Assembly (NCBI RefSeq): GCF_017591425.1
Contig: NW_024466459.1
Span: forward strand, 4,774,001 to 4,838,000
Length of the DNA: 64,000 nt
From: Ochotona curzoniae
Taxonomy: Eukaryota; Chordata; Mammalia; Lagomorpha; Ochotonidae
Reading direction: 5' to 3'
The notes below the pieces were generated by a model. The model searched no databases, was not told the DNA's origin, and worked only from the letters and a program-made list of their open reading frames with translations. The translations under genes and the position numbers were made by a program. Positions 26,471 to 39,049 of this stretch are shown piece by piece; position 1 is the first letter of the stretch, and every line of letters begins with the position of its first letter.

Positions 26471-28487
26471 AATTCCCAACCACAGAATGCAGCAAGAGGT
26501 GCAGATAACTTTCTTGTATTATAGGATAAAGAGGGATAAGGGACAACAGGATAAAGAGGATAGTGGATAGAGGTAAGTGGTGAGAGATGAGTTCATAGGA
26601 AAAAGACAGTAGAGCAAAATTTAAGAAGAGCTCTTAATAGACAGAGAACAATACGTGCTTGTTGCAGGGAGAAGGAATAGATATGTGTGTTCTGGGTAGC
26701 AGGACCAGCCTGGCTAGAAGTGTCTAGTCCAGACCAACATTTATGACATCCAGGCTGTCTCTTAGGGATGAAAGATACAAACGCTCATGTAAGCTTTCAG
26801 ATGCTAACGGAGGGGTCTGAATTATACTTGGTGTACAGTTTGGAAGGTTGTGTGGGCAAGCTTGTGCAAAGGTTGGGAGTTCAACCTAAGTGGCCACATC
26901 TTTTTCTTACCTATATGGCTGCCCCCAGCTCGTTTAGCCTGTGTAGAAAGTTCCTTTCTTTCTGTAACTTTGAGAATATCACTCTGCAATGTAACCATTA
27001 ATAGTAAGGAACACCCCTGGGGATGGGGTGGGCAAGAATGGGGGGTCAAACTTTCATTCTCATGTTCATGGTATAGCCCAGTGCTGTTGCATCATGGATA
27101 TTGAGTAAATATTTGAGGAAAGGATGAATGAATGGAAACACTTCGTGTTTGTCTCTTCTCGTTCCCTTTTGGATGGCACCGTTAGCTCATGTGGTCCCTT
27201 GGGGGAAGCAGTGGCCTTTTTGTGCCAGTGCTGGCTGGGAAGCGGCTGCTGGTTGGCTGTCTGACTCTTGCAGATGCAGTGTCTCTGAACTCGTGAGGGT
27301 CAAGGCTCTGGGTGAGTTTTCATCTTAGGCATGTTGAATAGATGTTTCTCCATTTATCTTCCTGGGTCAGATCAAGCTGTGTTTCAGCCTCTGCTTTAAG
27401 TTTTTCAGTTCATTGAGAAATTGTGCGGTGTTATAAATACTCAGGAGGACTCATGCCTTGGCCAGGGACTATGGCTTCTGCCAGAAGATATGGACCAGAA
27501 TGCCTTGTACAATGAAATAAACTATAATAGCCACGGGTATTTATTTTAAAAATAACGTAATGTCTTGTTTAACCCAAGTAGTATTAAATGTGACAGGATT
27601 TAATATACTGAAGCCTTACGTACTGGATTTTTGACATAGCGTAAGAGTACTCAGAGGAACTAACCCCAGGAAAGGTACTTTTGCTTTTGATGGTATCTCT
27701 GTGGCCATACCATTCTTTGGTTGTTTTTCCCCTAACACAGAGGATTTGGAGGAACAATCTGACATCCCCAGATTGGATGTTGTGTAAAGATTTAGGAAAA
27801 TAGTATGCACGTGTGATCATTAAACAGCCCAGGAGCCGATGTCCTTGGGAACAAAACAGTCTAAAATTCCGCATCACATCCTAAACTTGTGCGTCTCCAC
27901 TCTGGGCTGCTTCATGTTCTCTCCCTTTCACTCCTCAGCACGTGAGACTCGCAGCAGCAGCCCTAACTACAGCCACCTCCTCACCCCTCCTCTTGTGCAC
28001 AGGACATTCCGCTCTCCCCACCAGCCAGAACCTGTTTGCAACTTGGCATGCAGGGAGAATGACTCTTTGCATAGTATTACCCCCTGGGACGGTGTGTGTT
28101 TCAGTTTTTCATACAGCAAGGCTTCTGGTCGGATAGCTTGTGGCTGTGGAGACAACTGGGGAGAAGCAGGCACTGCCTTAACTCCAGGGATTGTAGTCCT
28201 TGGCAGAGAAGGAGGAAGCTGTCTTGGCGTCTGTCACTGGAGCCACTGGATAGGCTGGAAAAAGTTCACTTCTTTCTTCCTCTTTTTTTTTGAGATCCAG
28301 AACAAGGGACCACAGTAACAGCCAGGAATTTAGAGATGGGGAGGGGTGACAAAGGCTGGGAGGGACTTAAAGAACTTTCTAAAGGAAGTCTACACTTCTG
28401 GAGTGGTTAAGCAAGCAAGCGTGTTTGTTGGGAAAGCAAAATCCTATGAAAACAGCCTGAGTTCAAGAGTGTATGATTAAAAAAAGT
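26471..28487. other. Intronic sequence, nothing firm recognised
   Basis: Contains small direct repeats of 'ggataaagagg' (about 26524-26562) and a probable MIR 3' tail near 27095-27135. Longer frames at 27839-28318 have no known motif. Confidence 0.45.
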
Positions 28488-28509
28488 AAAAAAAAAAAAA
28501 AAAAAAAAA
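28488..28509. repeat. Poly(A) run
   Basis: Twenty-two consecutive A. A second A-rich run is at 28707-28740. No recognisable retroelement body was identified to the left of either. Confidence 0.9.
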
Positions 28510-28989
28510 CCAACCAAACAATGTTTCCTTTCTCATTTAACAAGGAAAACTGTATGACTAAGTTGGAGAAGTGGTCCTTCTGGCTTGGGCTTTGAATTCA
28601 AACGAAAATTGGTCATGGTAACGTTAATGCTGAAGAAAAAGACCCTACAGCTAGCTTAGCTTCTGAATCTGCAAACTGATAGTGCTAGTTCATTTTTACT
28701 TTCTTCAAAAAAAAAAAAAAAACCAAAAACAAAAACAAAAGGTCTTGTTTACAGACGTGATCAAACACATGTAACTGGAAATTCGTCATCTCAGCCAAAG
28801 GCCAGTGCAGCCGGTGTCAGTAAGGACATTCATGTTGTTGTGAGTCTGTCTGCAAACTCTTCATTTGATACTCCTGGAATTCTGTACTCATCAAAGTCCT
28901 GGAGCTCCTTTCTGTACCCCCGCCTGCTTTGGGCGGCTAGCAGTGTTTCCTGCCTCTAAATGTGACGACTCTTGGTATCTTGTGTAACA

Positions 28990-29228
28990 GAGTCATTCAC
29001 CTTTCTGTCATTGGCGTATTTCAACGAGGGTGCTGTTTCCCTGGTTCGCCCGTGCTCATCCAGGCAGCATATGCTGGAGTTGCTCTTATTTTCAAGACTG
29101 AATCGTATCCCATTATATGTAGAATACCCTGAATGGGTTCACACATCAATGCTGCCACTTTTTGGCTCTTATGAATCATACTGCTGTGAACATGTGTGCA
29201 AAAGTAGATTTTTTTGGAAGCCTTTGCA
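28990..29228 (-). mobile_element. L1 fragment, antisense, left half of an interrupted copy
   Basis: 'gactgaatcgtatcccatta' and 'tatgaatcatactgctgtga' are antisense landmarks of the L1 ORF2 3' end. The same copy resumes at about 29866 after a nested LTR. Confidence 0.7.
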
Positions 29229-29865
29229 TTTCTTTGCTAGGGCCATTGGAACAGAGTACCCTAGACAATGAAATCCAACAATGAAAATTCCATAGGTTGG
29301 AAGGTGGTATCAGGATTAGTTTCTTCTGAGATCACTTTGTTCAAATGATTTATAAAAGGTTTATTTATAGGGAAGTCAGAGTTACAGAAAGAGAGGGAGA
29401 CAGAAAGATCTTCCATCTGCTCATTCACTCCCCAAATGTCCACAACAGCCAGCGCTGGCACAAGCTGAAGCCGAGAGCAGGGAGCATCTGCCAAGCAGTT
29501 GAGTCATTTTCCACTGGACTTTTCCTGGTCCATTTGCAAGGAACTGGGTTGGAAGTGGAGCAGCTGGGACATGAACCAGCACCCACAGGGGATATCTGAA
29601 TGACAGGCAGTAGCTTTACTCACTATGCCACAGCCCTGGTCCCTCCACTGAGGTCTCTTGTGCATGTCTGTATTTTCCATGTAAGTTCATGTAGCCACTC
29701 ACTGTATAATGTGTATATCCATCTTCTCTTATAAGGACACCAACTATCCTGGATTAGTCCTTCTGCTATAGACCATAAATATGATATTTTTGATGTTTTG
29801 GGAATTAGAGCTTTAATATACGAATTTTATGGAGATGTGTTTTGGCCCAGGGCATTCTGTTTTCA
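29229..29865 (-). mobile_element. MaLR-type LTR (MLT1/MST-like) inserted in the L1
   Basis: Left part 'tttgctagggccattggaac' plus 'agagtaccctagacaatg', and right part 'ataaggacaccaactatcctgg' with 'ttaatatacgaattttatgg', are the two halves of a reverse-complement MaLR LTR. A SINE (29346-29642) splits it. No internal viral coding sequence is present. Confidence 0.65.
29346..29642 (-). mobile_element. C-type SINE inserted in the LTR
   Basis: Antisense copy: tail side 'aaaggtttatttatagggaa', 'gaaagatcttccatctgctc', core 'attcactccccaaatgtcc', head end 'tatgccacagccctggtcc'. Confidence 0.88.
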
Positions 29866-29945
29866 ATTGTTTGGGCTATAGCTCCAGGATTGGAATTGCT
29901 AGATTCTATAACAACTCAACTTTTAAATTTTTTAGAAAGCAGTTT
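29866..29945 (-). mobile_element. L1 fragment, antisense, right half of the interrupted copy
   Basis: 'gttttcaattgtttgggcta' and 'aggattggaattgctagatt' follow in L1 antisense order directly from the piece that ends near 29228. Confidence 0.65.
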
Positions 29946-31840
29946 ATTTGTGTAAGATGATGATGAGATCTAAATGCACGTGAAGGACTTCCTGTAAGAT
30001 TTGTCCCAGAAAATAATTCAGCTAAATGTGTAGACTGTAAAATTAACTAGTTGGATCCTAGGATTTTTAGACAAAAAAAAAAGTGAGTCCAGGAAATTTA
30101 AATGACTCAAGTCTCCAAGATTCCAGTTATGTCAAACTTGGAAAATATCCTGGGTTCTTATAGTAACAGGCACCTATGCTATCACACACCACTTTTCCCT
30201 AACTTTTTTAGACAACTCTGCTGTTTGCTGCCTTCTGTGTTCTTTCACTACATTTTCTAGTTTTTACCTTATTCAGCCACGTAGAGGCCCATTGTGTGAA
30301 TTCCTGTGATTCAATTACCCAATGCCCTATTGCTGGACAGCTGATGATATTGACAGCAGTGGCAGGAATACGAACAACAAAATTTCTAGGACAATAGGAC
30401 TCTGTAGTTCTAAAGGACTCTAGAGTTAGAGGGCTATTTTCACCAAATTGCCTTTTGAATAATTTTCAGTGGGGAGCACCAATTGTATTAGAGTGGCCTT
30501 GCTTTATGTATCTAATGGTGACTATATGAGGCCGTAGGAAAAGAATGCTGTTGCCACTTCTGTTCAATCCTCGACCACACAGGCCTGTTCGATGTCCATC
30601 CATCGATGCGTGCACACTGTTAACCATGGACAAGGGAAGGACCAATGCAGGCTGTGTTATGGCTGAACCTTTCTTCTCTGTGACACGAAACACTCAAAAA
30701 CATGCATATTATGGCATTCCGTTACACCAAGTGTCAAGAATTGACAAATCCAGAGAGAAAGAAGGTTGGCTTGTGGTTTTCTTGGGGCCAGTGGAGATAA
30801 ATGGATAGAGAGTAACTTCTAGTGGGTATTTTGATTTGTTTTCTGAGTAGTAAGAATGTTGTACAACTCACTGTGGTGATCATTGTATTATGCCAGTTTT
30901 AAATTGGTGATTTCTGTGATAACTATTTGAATAGGTGAATTATGTTTCAGTAAAGTGTTTAATGAGAATTTTAGTGCAGAGGCAGTATCATGCATCATAT
31001 TGTAGACTTCAAGTTTTATGACAGGTTATTTATGGATTCAAATTCTTAAAAGAATCACATTCTCATGCTTGACCTTTGAAGTGCATGCATTGTTCTTGAG
31101 CTGGGAGCCATTTCTGAGTCATTTGTTTCCAGGTTTTATGATGAGGATCTTTGGAACGGAGGAGGCTTCTGGAAAACCATGAAGTTTTTGATTGTATCTG
31201 CTTTCAGTCTTGCACAGTTGCTTGTTGGTCTCTCACGTTGTTTTGTAGGACACTGGCTACTGCCTCAGATGGTTGAGTGCCATCAGAGTGCTGGGAAAAT
31301 TTCATTTCAAACCCTAGAAATTCCAGTTCCACTGTTCCTTGACTTTGTGTTTTATAGGGCCCCAAGGGAAATCTTGGCAGAACACCCAGTTATACATCAA
31401 TAATGAGTGCCTCTCTCAACTTCCCTTCGCGTAGGATTGTCTCTTTGGTCATTTCTGTTGCTCTTTGCTCCCTTGGGGTAAGAAGAGGTCCTGGACTCTT
31501 TTCCTCTGTAGCTCCCCCACTCCACTGTGTCAATCCCACAATGTTTGTGGGTCACTGCTCCATCCATACATTTATGTACCTCTCTGCCCTCTTTTGGCCC
31601 TTTACTCAACTAACTACTTTTCCTGGCTTGCTGTTGCTCTAATTTCATACCACTTTCTGAAAAGTAACAGCCAAATCTACCAAATTCAAAATGTTCCTTA
31701 GATCATTGTTTTTGCTAATACAACATGCTCTCTTGTTTCTCAGAGGTAATGTTTTAAAAAAGGCTATGACTTTTTTGTGGTTCATTTTCTTTTAGGTGAA
31801 CTTTGAGAAATGTAAAAAATATTGCATGTTTGAGAGCCAG

Positions 31841-31842
<2 letters not shown>
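29946..31842. other. Intronic sequence, nothing recognised
   Basis: AT-rich with no assigned repeat. The frames at 31397-31701 are short and unmatched. Confidence 0.5.

Positions 31843-31875
<33 letters not shown>
31843..31875. repeat. (CA)n microsatellite
   Basis: CA run followed by a short GA run and a second interrupted CA/TA stretch up to about 31935. Confidence 0.97.
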
Positions 31876-31878
<3 letters not shown>

Positions 31879-31974
31879 AGAGAAAAATACGCACACACAT
31901 ATATAAATACGTACACCTCTCTATATATAATAAAATGTTTTCTAAGTATGATAAAATAATATATTAAAATTTAT

Positions 31975-32230
31975 GGAGAGAGTTGGACAGGTTGTAGAAA
32001 TGGAGATCTCACACCCATTGGCTTACTAGAGAGAGACTGAAATTTGAAGCTGGGAAGCCAGTGTAGGGTTTTGAGTTGATGGTGGGACCCCCAACTGCTT
32101 GAGCCATCACTGTTACTTCCCAAGCTGTATTGGCAAGAAGTTGTAGTCATGAGCTGGAAGTCGGCAAAAGACTCATATACTCCAGTGTGAAGCATGGGTA
32201 TCTTAAGCCACTGGGACAAACACCTGCCCA
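31975..32230 (-). mobile_element. Old C-type SINE
   Basis: Antisense copy with 'ggagatctcacacccattgg', 'ccaactgcttgagccatcac' and the head 'gtatcttaagccactggg' ending in 'aacacctgccc'. Confidence 0.8.
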
Positions 32231-32239
32231 GTTTAAACA

Positions 32240-32545
32240 AACTTTATAAAATGATTTGAAAGGGTGGCAGAAAAGGGAGGGACAGAGAGAACTCTTTCAT
32301 CCAGTGGTTCATTTTCCAAATGCTTGCAGCATCCATGGGGAGGCCAGGCAGACGCATGAAACCCAGAAGTCCATTGGACTCTCCCACTTGGGTGGCGAGG
32401 ACTTACTTGGGTATCGCCTGCTGCTTTCCTGGGGCCGTTAGTAGGAAGCTGTTCTGGAAGTGGAACAGCGAGATGTCCAACACTCTGATGTGGCGTGTTG
32501 ACTTTGCAAGTGGCGGCTTAACCTTCACATCACAAAGCTGACCCC
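32240..32545 (-). mobile_element. Old C-type SINE, tandem neighbour
   Basis: Antisense copy immediately to the right of the previous one: 'tataaaatgatttgaaaggg', 'gagggacagagagaactctt', 'ctgttctggaagtggaacag', head end 'cacaaagctgacccc'. Confidence 0.8.
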
Positions 32546-34169
32546 TATGTAAACAGTTGATAGAGAGACTGAGGTGACAGGATGAGGAGACTTGTGCCAG
32601 TAAGTCTAGGATGTTTTATTATGAGGAGTATTCTGCATATGAGAAATGACTTTGCCACATGGAAGAAAGCTGATTTTCTGAATAGTTTTCCCAGACATTG
32701 TGCTAGAAGCCCAGCAACCACAAGCAGACACATTCTGGCTACAGAGATGGATTCATTGCGTTATTTGGCATAAGATCTAGTTTATTTTTTTTTTAGACAT
32801 GTTTAGAATGAGAGAAACTATTGTTTTTAGTCTTAAGAGGTGGAAATTTGTCCTGTTCAGAACATTTCCCCAAAAGCATTACTTACATGTATTTAGTTTT
32901 GTGTATGCATTTTTTTAAAATGGTTTGGATTCTGGCATGATGTTAAATTTAAGAAGCTCAGTGACCTTAACCGTTTAGTCTACTGGAGAGTCCTTGTCCA
33001 GGATGGGAGAAACATCTGCTGACACTGCTGCCATCAGGTTAACGGGACCAATCAATCTATAAATACACTAAGAGTTCCATACACAATGCGAGCATCAGTA
33101 AGACACAGCATCTTGCACACGGTGACCTCAGCAGCAACTTTTCAAATAGTCACTTGATTATTAGGTTTTCTTGCTGAAGTAATTAATAGCAAGTAGCGAG
33201 AAAGCTCTTCAGTTCCATCACTTAGAAAAGTGTTGTTAGCTTGTAAACACACCAAAGAGGTGTCTACAAGCAGAAAACTTAATGATTTTATCTAAACCTC
33301 TATAGGGTTTCTCTCAAGCAGGAGAGCACCATTTGGTGAGAAAATAGCTTCACTGCATGAATGATTTCCATTTAGCATCAGGGAAATGAAGACCCAGGAA
33401 GCTTAAAACATCATGGGCAAAGATAATGGCAATATAGATTTCTGCTTGATCAATCTACAGGGTGCCACATCATCTCCTGGTAAACAGCTTTATAACCTGT
33501 CTGCGTTATCTAGAGAAGCCCAGTCATATGAGCAGAAAGCCAGCACAATGGATTCCATCCAGGACTTTTTCCTTTGGATCCCAGAATTTATATATAGCCC
33601 TGACACAGTTCAGCAACAATCCTTCCATCAGCTAGTGGAAATAGACCTGTGATGAAGGGTAATTTTAGCTGAAGGTCTAAATGCAATTGTCCTATATGGA
33701 ACAACTGACTGCTTGTACCCATAGAAGCTTTATTTGGACATAGTTCTTGAAATAACATTAACCTCCACTGTAGTTGTAGTGGTCCTTAAATTAAATACTT
33801 CATAAGAAATTCTAAATTCTGCTTTACATGGAACAAGAAGTCAGTAAGTTCTGGTTATTTTTTCCCTTCGAAGCTTTAGCTGTTATGAAGAAAGTACATC
33901 TTCCCACAAGAGCAGTGAAGCTAAAGGATTAAGTTCAACCTTTTTTATACCCAGCATGTATTTATAAAACGTCACTGTGCATTTTGCTTAGGCCTTTTAG
34001 CCCTGTAAAGGAAGATATTGATATTTTCATTCTAGAGATAGAATTTATTTATAGAACGGATATCCCAAGTTCTCAAGCTAATTGATCCCTTCCCCTACTT
34101 TTTGAAATGTTGAATAACTTCAAATTACCATGTAACATTTTTGGGAGATTTTTATAATATGAATATATA
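32546..34169. other. Intronic sequence, mostly unassigned
   Basis: 33000-33300 is non-repeat-looking and contains 'ggaccaatcaatctataaat' and 'gaagtaattaatag', so it may be regulatory, but the evidence is weak. A MIR-like tail may lie near 33950-34060. The 79-codon frame at 33413-33652 is unmatched. Confidence 0.4.
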
Positions 34170-34385
34170 TTTAAAGATAACAATTTTTTTTTGAAAGAGA
34201 GAGAGATCCAGGGAGAAGGCAAAAGGGAAGAGAGAGATTTCCCATGTGCTAAATCTCTACCCAGATGTCTGTAACAGCCAGAATTGGACCAGCCAATGCC
34301 AGGTGCCAGGAGTTCAGCTTGTATCTCCTGGAGACTTTTAAATCACCTGACTCAGATCTGAGTGGGTAATTCCTTCACTCTTTTA
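34170..34385 (-). mobile_element. Old C-type SINE, truncated
   Basis: Antisense copy with a GA block at 34194-34240, then 'aacagccagaattggaccag' and 'gccaggtgccaggagttcag'. The tRNA-like head is missing. Confidence 0.75.
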
Positions 34386-35059
34386 TCCTGCTTCTAATAA
34401 CTGAGCTTGTGAGAATTTTTGTTATTGATATTTAATTAAAATCAGTCCAGTAAAAATTGAAAAATTATAGAAATATACAAATTTAACGTATCCAGAGATC
34501 AGTACAATTTTTCATGTCTTTTTTGCAACCTTTAAAAGCAGCATGGGGATAATGTGTATTTGATACCTTGGAGTATATTTACACTGTACTTTCTTCTCAC
34601 ATTTCTGAGATCGCCTGGGTAGATGGAACATTGTTCTGGGGGTAATAGATAATTTGAATGCATTTTCTCAGGTTCAAGCTTGGCTATTACCTGATATTAC
34701 ATGTTTAAAAGTGACAGACTGGAACAGTTTCAGACTAAAGAACTCCATTTCACATGTGAGCGGAAAGAACTGGGAGAAGGGCAGCATTCTTTCCTTTCCT
34801 AAAGATGAGCAGGACTGGCAGGTGGTGTTGGGACAACTTTGTCACGACTGAGGAAGTGGAAAGACTATCCTTGCCTGACGAAAACGCAAAGAATGAAGGA
34901 ACGCCAAGGATGCACACTTTGTGTAACGTGAAAAAAAATCAAAGCCAATGTGTATTTCTAGTGTGCATATAAAAAGGGAGATATCCTCTCTTTGTTTTCA
35001 ACAACAATGTGGAAATGGACAGATGATGTGAACGAATTGTTTTTAACACACCGTTAATA
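34386..35059. other. Intronic sequence, nothing recognised
   Basis: No repeat or exon assigned. Confidence 0.5.
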
Positions 35060-35170
35060 GGGATTTGTATTGGAGGTGGAGCAGCCAGGGCATCAACTGA
35101 CGCATTTGTAGGATGCTGGCCTTAGTGTCACAGCCAGCAGTTTTATCCACCATGTCAAAATGCTGGCCCC
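35060..35170 (-). mobile_element. C-type SINE head fragment, target of a younger SINE
   Basis: 'ggaggtggagcagccagggc' and 'gttttatccaccatgtcaaa' are the tRNA-like end of an older antisense SINE. The young SINE at 35181 inserted immediately beside it. Confidence 0.75.
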
Positions 35171-35180
35171 TGATCTAGAT

Positions 35181-35499
35181 GTTTTTTTAAAGATTTATTT
35201 TTATTGGAAGGGCAGGTATACAGAGAGGAGGAAAGAGAGTAAGATCTTCCGTCTGATGATTCACTCCCCAAGAGGCTGCAACGGCTGGAGCTGAGCCAAT
35301 CCGAAGCCAGGAGCCTCTTCCAGGTCTCCCACATGGGTGCAGGATCCCAAAGCTTTGGATTGTCATTGACTGCTTTCCCAGGCCATCAGCAGGGAACTGA
35401 TTGGGAAGCGGGGCTGCTGGCATTAGAACCGGTGCTCATATGGGATCCCGGCTCGTGCAAGGTGAGGACTTTAATCACTACACTATCGTGCTGGGCCCT
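35181..35499 (-). mobile_element. C-type SINE, young, perfect target-site duplication
   Basis: Antisense full-length copy flanked by a perfect 'ctgatctagat' duplication (35170-35180 and 35500-35510). Core 'gatgattcactccccaagag', head end 'ctatcgtgctgggccct'. Confidence 0.93.
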
Positions 35500-35884
35500 C
35501 TGATCTAGATTTCCTTCACAAACAATTGGATGAGATTCGAGGAAAGGGAACTGAGAGAAAGGATGCATCTAAAAGGAAGGGAGATCCCGTAATAAAAAGG
35601 TACTCCCTCCCAAAAGAAGCAACCAAGAAACGCATCAGCTCCTCCGAAGGCATGGGTTCATTCTGACATTGACTCAAACACAGAGTAATTCAAAGTTTGA
35701 GGTATTTATGAGACAGTTAGACCTTTGGACACTAAGCAGATATTAAGAAAGCATTTGATTATCTGTAATGATGATGTTATGATTAGATTTTTCTTTATGC
35801 ATTTTTGGTCAAATATCATGAATGAAATTATTTGATGTCTGGGAACGTTGGCATGATACAAATGTAACAAAATTGGTCTTGAGT

Positions 35885-36073
35885 GCCCACTCATCCTCCA
35901 AGTCTCTCCTGTGGGTGCAGGGTCCCAAGGCTTTGGTCCATCCTACATTGCCCTCCCAGGCCACAAGCCAGGAGCTGCATGGGAAGTGAAGTAGCCAGGA
36001 CACTGGCACCAATGTGGGATTCCTGGGCATGCAAAGGTGAGGATTCAGCCACCAGGCTATCACGCCTGACCCC
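35885..36073 (-). mobile_element. C-type SINE lacking its 3' part
   Basis: Antisense copy retaining only the tRNA-like half: 'gtgggtgcagggtcccaagg', 'gccaggacactggcacca', 'caccaggctatcacgcctga'. The tail side is absent, so it was probably cut by a deletion rather than by 5' truncation at insertion. Confidence 0.8.
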
Positions 36074-36235
36074 TCTCTTATTTCTTATATGCCTCTATCT
36101 CGTGTAGTTCTGAAACAAATTCTTGAATCACATTTCATTTGTAGATGTCTTGATTTCACCTCTTTAAAAAAGTTGTCTCTAAATCAGAATTTTGTATATA
36201 TTTTTTCAGCTTAATTATTTTTCTGAAATAACTTT

Positions 36236-36420
36236 TTAAAAATATTTATTTATTTTTATTTTATGGTTTAGGGTTCCATTTACTCGTGCCATCTTGTGCT
36301 GCTTCCCCAGGACATAAGCAGGATCAGAAGTGAAGCAGCCAAGTCTAGCAATTGATGCCCACAGGGCATACAGTGCCATAAGTAGAGGATTAGACTGTTG
36401 TGCCACTGTGTTGACCCCAA
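36236..36420 (-). mobile_element. Old C-type SINE with internal deletion
   Basis: Antisense copy: 'aatatttatttatttttatt' tail side, then directly 'ccccaggacataagcaggat' and 'gttgtgccactgtgttgacc'. The central purine block and core are missing. Confidence 0.7.
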
Positions 36421-36629
36421 GATAACATATTTTTAACTAAGATTGTCTCTATCCAATAATGAGTTCAACAAATAAAAGTATAAAAAGACCACAGATGAGC
36501 AGTAAATAGCCAAGGACTCTAATAATAAAATGAAAAGATGTTCAACTTCATTCATATCAAATAAATTTTAAATTAGTTACAAGGTCATTAAAATTGTAAG
36601 GGTATACAATTCCTATCAGTTTGTTTGAC

Positions 36630-37270
36630 CAAGATTTAAAACACATTTTAAATTATTTTTTAGCTTAAATAGGGAACACATTTTATGTATCTCATATGTA
36701 TGGTTCTAAGAGCATAATGATATTTCACTCTCTTCCCTCCTGCCTCCCTCCCTGCCTTCTTCTTGTCTTATTTCTATTTTAATTTTTACAATGACATACT
36801 TTCAATTGTTCTTATAATAGCAAGCTTAATTCTCCAGTACATAAAGAATTTAGAAAGTAGGATGTAGAAAAACCACTATCCCTCAAGAGTATAGACAGAA
36901 TCAGATCTCAAAAATGTGAATTTAATTTGTATGCATTCCATGTTTTAAGCATAATGGCTTCCAGTTTCATAAAACACTGTGGTTGCAGCAAAACTGAGAA
37001 GAACAGGTGTTACTTCTTTTCTCTTTTAAAAAAATGTTACCACATACAAAGGAGAGCATGTGGTACTTGTCATTCTTTGATTTATCTCACTCAACATGAT
37101 GTCCTCCAGTTTCCACTATTTCTCTGCAAAAGAATTTCATTCATTTTTATAGGCAATTAGCATTCCATTATATTAGCATATTTTCTTTATAAATTCATTT
37201 GGTGTAATACACCTTTTTTGATTCCTAGTATTGTGATGAGTGCTGCTTTTGTTTTTCTCATGACCATGTT
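36630..37270 (-). mobile_element. L1 3' end, antisense
   Basis: 3' UTR-like left part ('acacattttatgtatctcat', the ccctccctgcc pyrimidine block), then antisense ORF2 landmarks 'cactcaacatgatgtcctcc' and 'gcattccattatattagcat'. 5'-truncated near 37270. Confidence 0.8.
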
Positions 37271-37579
37271 AGCTGTTCAGGGTCTTTTGTGAACAGTGTG
37301 CAGTTTTGAAAGGTTCCAATACGTCACTGCATTGCTTTGCAACCTGCGGACATGTTTTTATTCTAAGGCAATGTTTTTGTAACAGTGTCATGACTGTAGC
37401 TTTCTTGATAACGACTCATGAATGAAGCGGTACAATGAGGTAGGAGATAAGTACAGATGGAGGATTTGCTGTTGAACCACTGCTCATCCTGCCTCAACCT
37501 TAGCCCGGGTCAAGTAGAGGGTGTTGCCTGTGCTTTGCTTTGAGGTCTTTTCAAGAACACGTAGCTATAATTGAGTTGT

Positions 37580-37858
37580 TAAGAAATTTTTATTTATTTG
37601 AAAGAGAGAGGCATAGAGAGAGAGAGAGTTCCCTTCCGTTACTTCAGTATCCAAATAACTTCAACAGCCAAGATCTGGCTAGACTGAAATTAGCAGCCTG
37701 ACACTCAATCCAGTTTTTCCATGTAGGTAATAAAAAGCGAGCCAAGCGTGTAAGCTGCCGCTAACTCTTTCCCGTGATGGGCACTAGCAGGAAGCTGGAA
37801 TAGGAAGCTTAGCTGGAACTCATACCCAGCACCCTAATGGTAGACCCAGAATACCCAA
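37580..37858 (-). mobile_element. Old C-type SINE
   Basis: Antisense copy: 'atttttatttatttgaaaga', GA block, 'cactagcaggaagctggaat', 'ggtagacccagaatacccaa'. Confidence 0.85.
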
Positions 37859-37865
37859 ATGACTT

Positions 37866-38185
37866 TTTAAAAAAGATTTATTTTTACCGGAGAGTCAGAT
37901 ATACATAGAGGGGGAGAGACAGAGAGGAAGATCTTCCATCTGCTGATTCACTCTCCAAGTGGCTGCAACAGCTTGAGCTGAGCCAATCTGAAGCCAGGAG
38001 CCTGGAGCCTCTTCTGGGTCTCTCACACTGGTATAGGGTTCCAAGGCTTTGAGCCGTGTTTGATGCTTTCCCAGGCCACAAGCAGGGAGCTGGCAGAGAA
38101 GCGGGAGACTGCTGGGATTAGCACCGGCACCCATACAGTGCATGTGAGGGGAGGACTTTAAATGCTACCCTATCACACCAGGCCC
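37866..38185 (-). mobile_element. C-type SINE, young, with target-site duplication
   Basis: Antisense copy inserted at the edge of the older SINE. 'cccaaatga' is repeated on both sides (37854-37862 and 38188-38196). Core 'gattcactctccaagtggct', head end 'ctatcacaccaggccct'. Confidence 0.9.
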
Positions 38186-39049
38186 TCCCCAAATGATTTT
38201 TAAATCTCTCTACCAAACTCCTGCCCTAGCACTGAATTGTTAACACGACAGGGTATTAAGCTCCACTGGGTCTTAAGGAAACAACTTTAATTGCATGCAC
38301 CTGTTAGAAAAATCCTCCAGAAGGTCTTTCTTGAAACTAAAACTGTTTCTAATTGGTTGCCAGTCCATCCCTGCACACGCCGGCCTGTTCCCTTTGACAG
38401 GAATAAGAGTTCTTTGCCTCCTTCACTGATTCTTCATTCTCACCCTACTTTCTCACAATGTTCTTGCCTTGACTGCCTTTCTTCTGTTCTTCTTGTTCCC
38501 GTCTGTCTCCTTCAGCTCTTTCGTTGACGGTCACTCTCAGATCCACATTCTTCTTGCACCCCATCACTCTGTAAAGCAACATTTGCTTGTTTGGAATCTG
38601 CCACTGGTTCCTCCCCCATTGGATGCTTAACATACCTGAACTGGAACTCACGGTGGGCCCTGTGGACAGCGCTCACTCTGATTAGTCTGGCTTTGTTCTC
38701 TCACTCAGTTTCATCCAGACGTGCACTGCTGGATGACGATGATGATGATGGCAGGAACGACTAGGACAGGCATCCCTCAAACTACTGGCTTCTGTTCTCT
38801 GTACTTATCTATCCACTTGCCAGAGCCTTGTAGATTTTGCCTCTGCAAAGATTAAGCAGTGTACTGATTTGCCAGATGGCTGTGATCTCTGCTTGTTGTT
38901 TCATGTGCCGATTGTTTACTCTGTATGTGGGTAAGATACCAGCTGTGACTTTAAAGGATTTGCATTCTTAGTCAAAGGGATGGGCGAACAATTGGCTCCA
39001 TGAACCAATGCTGGAAGGGGCAGCTTCAGAGTCACAGGAGTCATTTGTT
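38186..39049. other. Intronic sequence, nothing recognised
   Basis: A short (GAT)n-like patch lies at about 38733-38750. No gene or repeat assigned. Confidence 0.5.

Noticed and set aside
33413..33652. 79-codon frame beginning Met-Gly-Lys-Asp
   Set aside because: No recognisable domain, no splice context, and a length expected by chance in 64 kb.
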